Of a DNA stretch of 19,275 bases, positions 16,182-19,275 are shown piece by piece. The stretch comes from DASXRA01 sp046734315 (GTDB lineage Bacteria; Actinomycetota; Actinomycetes; Mycobacteriales; Jatrophihabitantaceae): NCBI GenBank assembly GCA_046734315.1, contig JBKPQY010000071.1, positions 1-19,275 of the forward strand. The letters are read 5' to 3'. A model generated the notes under the pieces. It did no database searches. It worked only from the letters and a program-made list of their open reading frames with translations, and was not told the DNA's origin. The stretch's first letter is position 1; each line of letters begins with the position of its first letter. The translations under genes were made by a program, and so were the position numbers.

Positions 16182-17495
16182 ATGATCCACCGCGCCAGGA
16201 CCAGCGCCGTCGACACGTCCGGCGGCGGACGTCTCGCCACCACCCTGCTGCCCGGGGGGCTGCGGGTCGTCACCGAGGCGATGCCCGGCGTGCGCAGTGC
16301 GAGCTACGGAGTGTGGGTGCCGGTCGGCAGCCGGGACGAGTCGACCGCGATCGCGGGCGCCAGCCACTTCCTGGAACACCTCCTCTTCAAGGGCACGACG
16401 ACGCGCTCCGCGCTGGACATCGCGAAGGCAATGGATGCGGTGGGCGGCGAGTTCAACGCGTTCACCGAGAAGGAGCACACCTGCTACTACGCGACGGTCC
16501 TCGATCGTGACCTGCCACTCGCCATCGACATCGTCACCGATGTCGTGCTCAACGCGACGGTCACAGTGCAGAACGTCGACGTCGAGCGCAGCGTCATCCT
16601 CGAAGAGATCGCGATGCGCGACGACGACCCGGCTGACCTGGTCCACGACGAGTTCGCGGCGGCGCTGTTCGGCGACACCCCGCTCGGGCGGCCCATCCTC
16701 GGCACCATCGACTCGATCAGCGCGCTGACCCGTCGGCAGGTCGCCGGCTACTACCGGCGCCGCTACCGTGCCGAGGGCATGGTCGTCGCCGCCGCGGGCA
16801 ACGTCGACCACGCGGCAGTGGTCCGGCAGGTGCGCCGGGCGTTCGAGCAGCATGTCGACGCCGCGGCCGACCCGGTGCCGCCACGGTCCGGGCGCGCCCG
16901 GGCCGTCGCTCCGGTGGAACCGGCCCGCGTGGTCTCCGACGAGACCGAGTTGGCCAACGTCGTCGTGGGCATGTACGGCGTGTCCCGGCACGACGAGCGA
17001 CGCTGGGCTCTGGGGGTGTTGTCCGCGGCGCTCGGTGGGGGAATGAGCTCCCGGCTGTTCCAGAGCATCCGCGAGGTACGCGGGCTGGCGTACTCGGTCT
17101 ACACGTTCGGCAGCAGCTACGCGGACACCGGCCTATTCGGCGTATACGCGGGATGCCAGCCCGGCAAGGCCGACGAAGTGCTCGACCTGATCAGCAGCGA
17201 ACTCGACCGGGTCGCCGAGGGCGGGATCACCGAGGCCGAGGTGCGCCGTGGCAAGGGACAGATGTCCGGCGGCATCGTGCTCGGGCTGGAGGACTCGGCA
17301 TCGCGCATGACGCGGATCGGAAAGAGCGAGCTGGTTTACGGCGACGTGCTGGCCGTGGACGAGCTGCTCAGCCGCATCGATGCAGTGACGCGCAAGGACG
17401 TGCTCGAAGTGGCCCGGTACCTTCTGCACCAACCCCGCTGCCTCACGGTGGTGGGCCCGTTCGACGAGCATGCTTTCGATGGGGCCGTCGCATGA
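16182..17495 (+). CDS. M16-family zinc metallopeptidase (PepR/mitochondrial processing peptidase-like)
   Basis: This is an M16B insulinase-type peptidase of 437 residues. The inverted zinc motif HFLEH (His62, Glu65, His66) is intact, with the third ligand Glu142 76 residues after His66, as in the family. GGEFNAFTEKEHTCYYA and the C-terminal half with GGGMSSRLFQSIREVRGLAYSVY (the R/Y pair that binds substrate) are also present. This is a complete single-chain member that would dimerise. No signal peptide is seen, so it is probably cytoplasmic. The ATG has AGGA 7 bases upstream. Its stop overlaps dapB (ATGA). In Streptomyces the homologue is called PepR and lies near pnp and dapB. Confidence 0.94.
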   Translation: MIHRARTSAVDTSGGGRLATTLLPGGLRVVTEAMPGVRSASYGVWVPVGSRDESTAIAGASHFLEHLLFKGTTTRSALDIAKAMDAVGGEFNAFTEKEHTCYYATVLDRDLPLAIDIVTDVVLNATVTVQNVDVERSVILEEIAMRDDDPADLVHDEFAAALFGDTPLGRPILGTIDSISALTRRQVAGYYRRRYRAEGMVVAAAGNVDHAAVVRQVRRAFEQHVDAAADPVPPRSGRARAVAPVEPARVVSDETELANVVVGMYGVSRHDERRWALGVLSAALGGGMSSRLFQSIREVRGLAYSVYTFGSSYADTGLFGVYAGCQPGKADEVLDLISSELDRVAEGGITEAEVRRGKGQMSGGIVLGLEDSASRMTRIGKSELVYGDVLAVDELLSRIDAVTRKDVLEVARYLLHQPRCLTVVGPFDEHAFDGAVA

Positions 17496-18253
17496 GCGAG
17501 CGAGCTGAGCCGATCCGGGTCGGTGTGCTCGGCGCGCGCGGGCGGATGGGCCAGCAGGTCTGCCAGGCGGTGGTCGAAGCCGACGACATGGACCTGGTGG
17601 CGGCCGTCGACGCCGGGGACTGGCTGTTCAGCGTGGCCGACGGCGGCGCCCAGGTGCTGGTCGACTTCACCCATCCCGACGTGGTGATGGACAACATCCG
17701 CTTCGCCGTCGACCAGGGGATCCACGCCGTCGTGGGCACGACGGGGTTGACGGACGAGCGGCTCGACACCGTTCGAGGCTGGCTGGCCGATACGCCGCAG
17801 CTCGGCGTGCTCGTGGCGCCGAACTTCGCGATCGGCGCCGTCCTGGCGATGAAGTTCGCGGAACTCGCCGCGCCGCACTACGAGTCGGCCGAGGTCGTCG
17901 AACTACACCACCCGGCAAAGGTGGACGCGCCGAGTGGCACGGCGATACGGACGGCGCGGCTGATCGCCGCCGCTCGCGCCGGCGCCGGCCTCGCCGCTCC
18001 GCCAGACGCGACCACGCAGTCACTTTCCGGAGCACGCGGTGCGGTCGTCGACGGGGTGCACATCCACGCGGTGCGGGCCGCAGGCCTGGTCGCACATCAG
18101 GAGATCCTGTTCGGGACGAACGGCGAGACGTTGTTGATCCGGCACGACACGTTCGACCGCGTCTCGTTCATGCCGGGCGTGTTGCTCGGGATCCGTCAGA
18201 TTCGGACGCGACCCGGGCTGACCGTCGGGTTGGAGCCATTACTAGGGTTGTGA
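17492..18253 (+). CDS. dapB: 4-hydroxy-tetrahydrodipicolinate reductase
   Basis: DapB reduces 4-hydroxy-tetrahydrodipicolinate with NAD(P)H in the synthesis of diaminopimelate and lysine. The product is 253 residues. It has the Rossmann motif GARGRMG near the start, DFTHPDVVMDNIRFAVDQGIHAVVGTTG, APNFAIGAVL, the catalytic ELHHPAKVDAPSGTA segment (His-His and Lys with the SGT loop) and VHIHAVRAAGLVAHQEILFGT. The sequence is close to mycobacterial DapB in length and motif wording. The ATG overlaps the peptidase stop. The frame is open upstream to 17153, but that overlies the peptidase gene. Confidence 0.97.
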   Translation: MSERAEPIRVGVLGARGRMGQQVCQAVVEADDMDLVAAVDAGDWLFSVADGGAQVLVDFTHPDVVMDNIRFAVDQGIHAVVGTTGLTDERLDTVRGWLADTPQLGVLVAPNFAIGAVLAMKFAELAAPHYESAEVVELHHPAKVDAPSGTAIRTARLIAAARAGAGLAAPPDATTQSLSGARGAVVDGVHIHAVRAAGLVAHQEILFGTNGETLLIRHDTFDRVSFMPGVLLGIRQIRTRPGLTVGLEPLLGL

Positions 18254-18378
18254 GCGTCTTGCCGGGTGGTGGCGCGCTGTCGTCTTCGTGCCACTGTCGC
18301 GAATTGTCCCCGCTGCGGCCTTCCGAACGCTGATCCGGTGTAGGAGGATTCGCCTCGCCTGTCCGGCTGGAGGAAGTC
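18254..18378 (+). promoter_or_regulatory. Leader between dapB and the S8 protease
   Basis: This 125-base gap holds two Shine-Dalgarno-like sites: AGGAGGA at 18342-18348, which has no ATG/GTG/TTG at a suitable distance, and GGAGGA at 18369-18374, which serves the protease ATG at 18379. No strong terminator for dapB and no clear -35/-10 pair are visible. Confidence 0.4.
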
Positions 18379-19275
18379 ATGAGACGACCGCGCCCTGCGT
18401 CGATGCGATTCTTCGCCGCGACATCTGCGCTGGTGACGGCGATCGGCCTGGCGGCCGCGCCGGCCGCGAGTGCCGCTCCTGAACGGGCCCCGGCACCTGC
18501 GTCCGGAGCACGTGTCGTGTCGCAGCACACGGTCACGTTGCTCACCGGCGACGTCGTGGTGCTCGAACGGTTCGCGAACGGGAAGCAGAGCGCCACAGTG
18601 CACCCGCCGGCGGACCGTACCCAGGTCGGGTACTCGACCCAGCAGATCGGCCAGGACGCGTACGTAGTCCCCAACGACGCCGCGCCGCTGATCGCAACGG
18701 GCACGCTGAGCCGCGACCTGTTCGACGTGACGAAGCTTGTGGCAAGCGGCTACGACGACGCGCACGCATCGGCGATGCCGATGATCGTGCAGTACCGGGC
18801 GAACCGGATGCGGGCGCAGGCGGCACCCGCGTTGCCGGGCACGAGCCGCGGCGCGACGCTGAGCAGTATCAACGCGACCGCGATCGGCGAGAGCAAGCGG
18901 CAGTCGCACGCGTTCTGGACCTCGCTTCGGGGCGGAGTGTCGAGCGTCAAGCGGGTCTGGCTGGACGCGAAGGTCAAGGTCGACCTGCACGAGAGCGTGC
19001 CGCTGATCGGTGCCCCCCAGGCGTGGGCCGCGGGCTACAACGGATCCGGCGTGAACGTCGCGGTGCTGGACACCGGCATCGACGCCGCCCATCCAGACTT
19101 CGCCGGCAAGATCGTCGCAGGGCAGAACTTCGTGCCCGCAGGGCAGCCCGGCGGCGGCGATCCGAGCGATGTGACCGACGGCTTCGGCCACGGCACGCAT
19201 GTCGCCTCCATCATCGCGGGCACCGGCGCTGCGGACGGCGGCTACTACACCGGCGTCGCGCCCGGCGCCGGGCTG
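18379..19275 (+). CDS. Secreted subtilisin-like serine protease (S8), 5' part, cut by window end
   Basis: This is an extracellular serine protease of the subtilase family; 299 residues are visible and the frame is open at the window end. Residues 1-32 form a signal peptide (MRRPRP, hydrophobic core, ASA before the likely cleavage). A long propeptide-like region follows, with HTVTLLTGDVVVLERF, a start typical of large actinobacterial subtilases. The catalytic domain begins near 215 and shows VAVLDTGID (catalytic Asp231) with HPDF, and GHGTHVASIIAG (catalytic His271). The catalytic Ser would lie beyond the window. The ATG has GGAGGA just upstream. It has its own leader after dapB and is not obviously part of that operon. 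Confidence 0.93.
   Translation, partial: MRRPRPASMRFFAATSALVTAIGLAAAPAASAAPERAPAPASGARVVSQHTVTLLTGDVVVLERFANGKQSATVHPPADRTQVGYSTQQIGQDAYVVPNDAAPLIATGTLSRDLFDVTKLVASGYDDAHASAMPMIVQYRANRMRAQAAPALPGTSRGATLSSINATAIGESKRQSHAFWTSLRGGVSSVKRVWLDAKVKVDLHESVPLIGAPQAWAAGYNGSGVNVAVLDTGIDAAHPDFAGKIVAGQNFVPAGQPGGGDPSDVTDGFGHGTHVASIIAGTGAADGGYYTGVAPGAGL

Noticed and set aside
18299..18309. GCGAATTGTCC, similar to the arm of the 1750-1803 repeat and to a DnaA box
   Set aside because: Only one arm is present, the match is 10 of 11 bases and the DnaA box consensus is not met; chance is sufficient.

Overview
The window is a gene-dense, high-GC stretch in which every supportable gene lies on the + strand. The gene set (infB-ylxP-rbfA, dinF-type MATE, truB-ribF, rpsO-pnp, M16 peptidase-dapB), the frequent GTG and TTG starts, the G/C-ending codons and the close match of the DapB sequence to actinobacterial enzymes point to an actinobacterium. 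Genus cannot be fixed from the sequence alone. No tRNA, rRNA, CRISPR array, transposase or integrase is visible. No gene-free stretch exceeds 300 bases; the longest is the 262-base rpsO-pnp gap, which is full of RNA hairpins.

Region 1 (1-6251) is a translation and RNA-maturation block: the 3' part of infB, ylxP (DUF503), rbfA, a GNAT acetyltransferase, a DinF-type MATE exporter, truB and ribF. These genes are tightly packed, several overlap, and no convincing terminator lies inside the block. A long perfect inverted repeat separates infB from ylxP. The GNAT gene occupies the place where many actinobacteria carry a DHH-family nanoRNase/PAP phosphatase.

Region 2 (6252-9263) is rpsO-pnp. rpsO has a leader with a perfect 16-base palindrome. 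A strong hairpin follows rpsO. The pnp leader is extensively structured and ends in a nested stem that fits the place and role of the known Actino-pnp autoregulatory RNA. A textbook terminator with a UUCG loop closes pnp.

Region 3 (9264-13535) is a sulfate-uptake operon: a lipoprotein sulfate-binding protein, two permeases (CysT, CysW) and an ATPase (CysA), each overlapping the next. It is followed by an Rrf2-family regulator that lacks cysteine and is probably the local sulfur-responsive repressor. Both the operon and the regulator gene are preceded by inverted repeats that could be operators or RNA structures.

Region 4 (13520-18253) runs without a break: MFS exporter, macro-domain ADP-ribosyl hydrolase, gamma-class carbonic anhydrase, a second GNAT, an M16 peptidase and dapB (lysine/diaminopimelate synthesis). 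Start and stop codons overlap or lie a few bases apart, so these genes are probably cotranscribed. In many actinobacteria pnp is followed directly by the M16 peptidase and dapB; here regions 3 and 4a sit between them.

Region 5 (18254-19275) holds a short leader and the 5' part of a secreted subtilisin-like (S8) protease that runs off the window. Most of the window is ordinary core genome. The parts worth checking are the RNA and operator structures and the sulfate/Rrf2/MFS/macro/carbonic-anhydrase block. I see no convincing evidence for a wholly new system.
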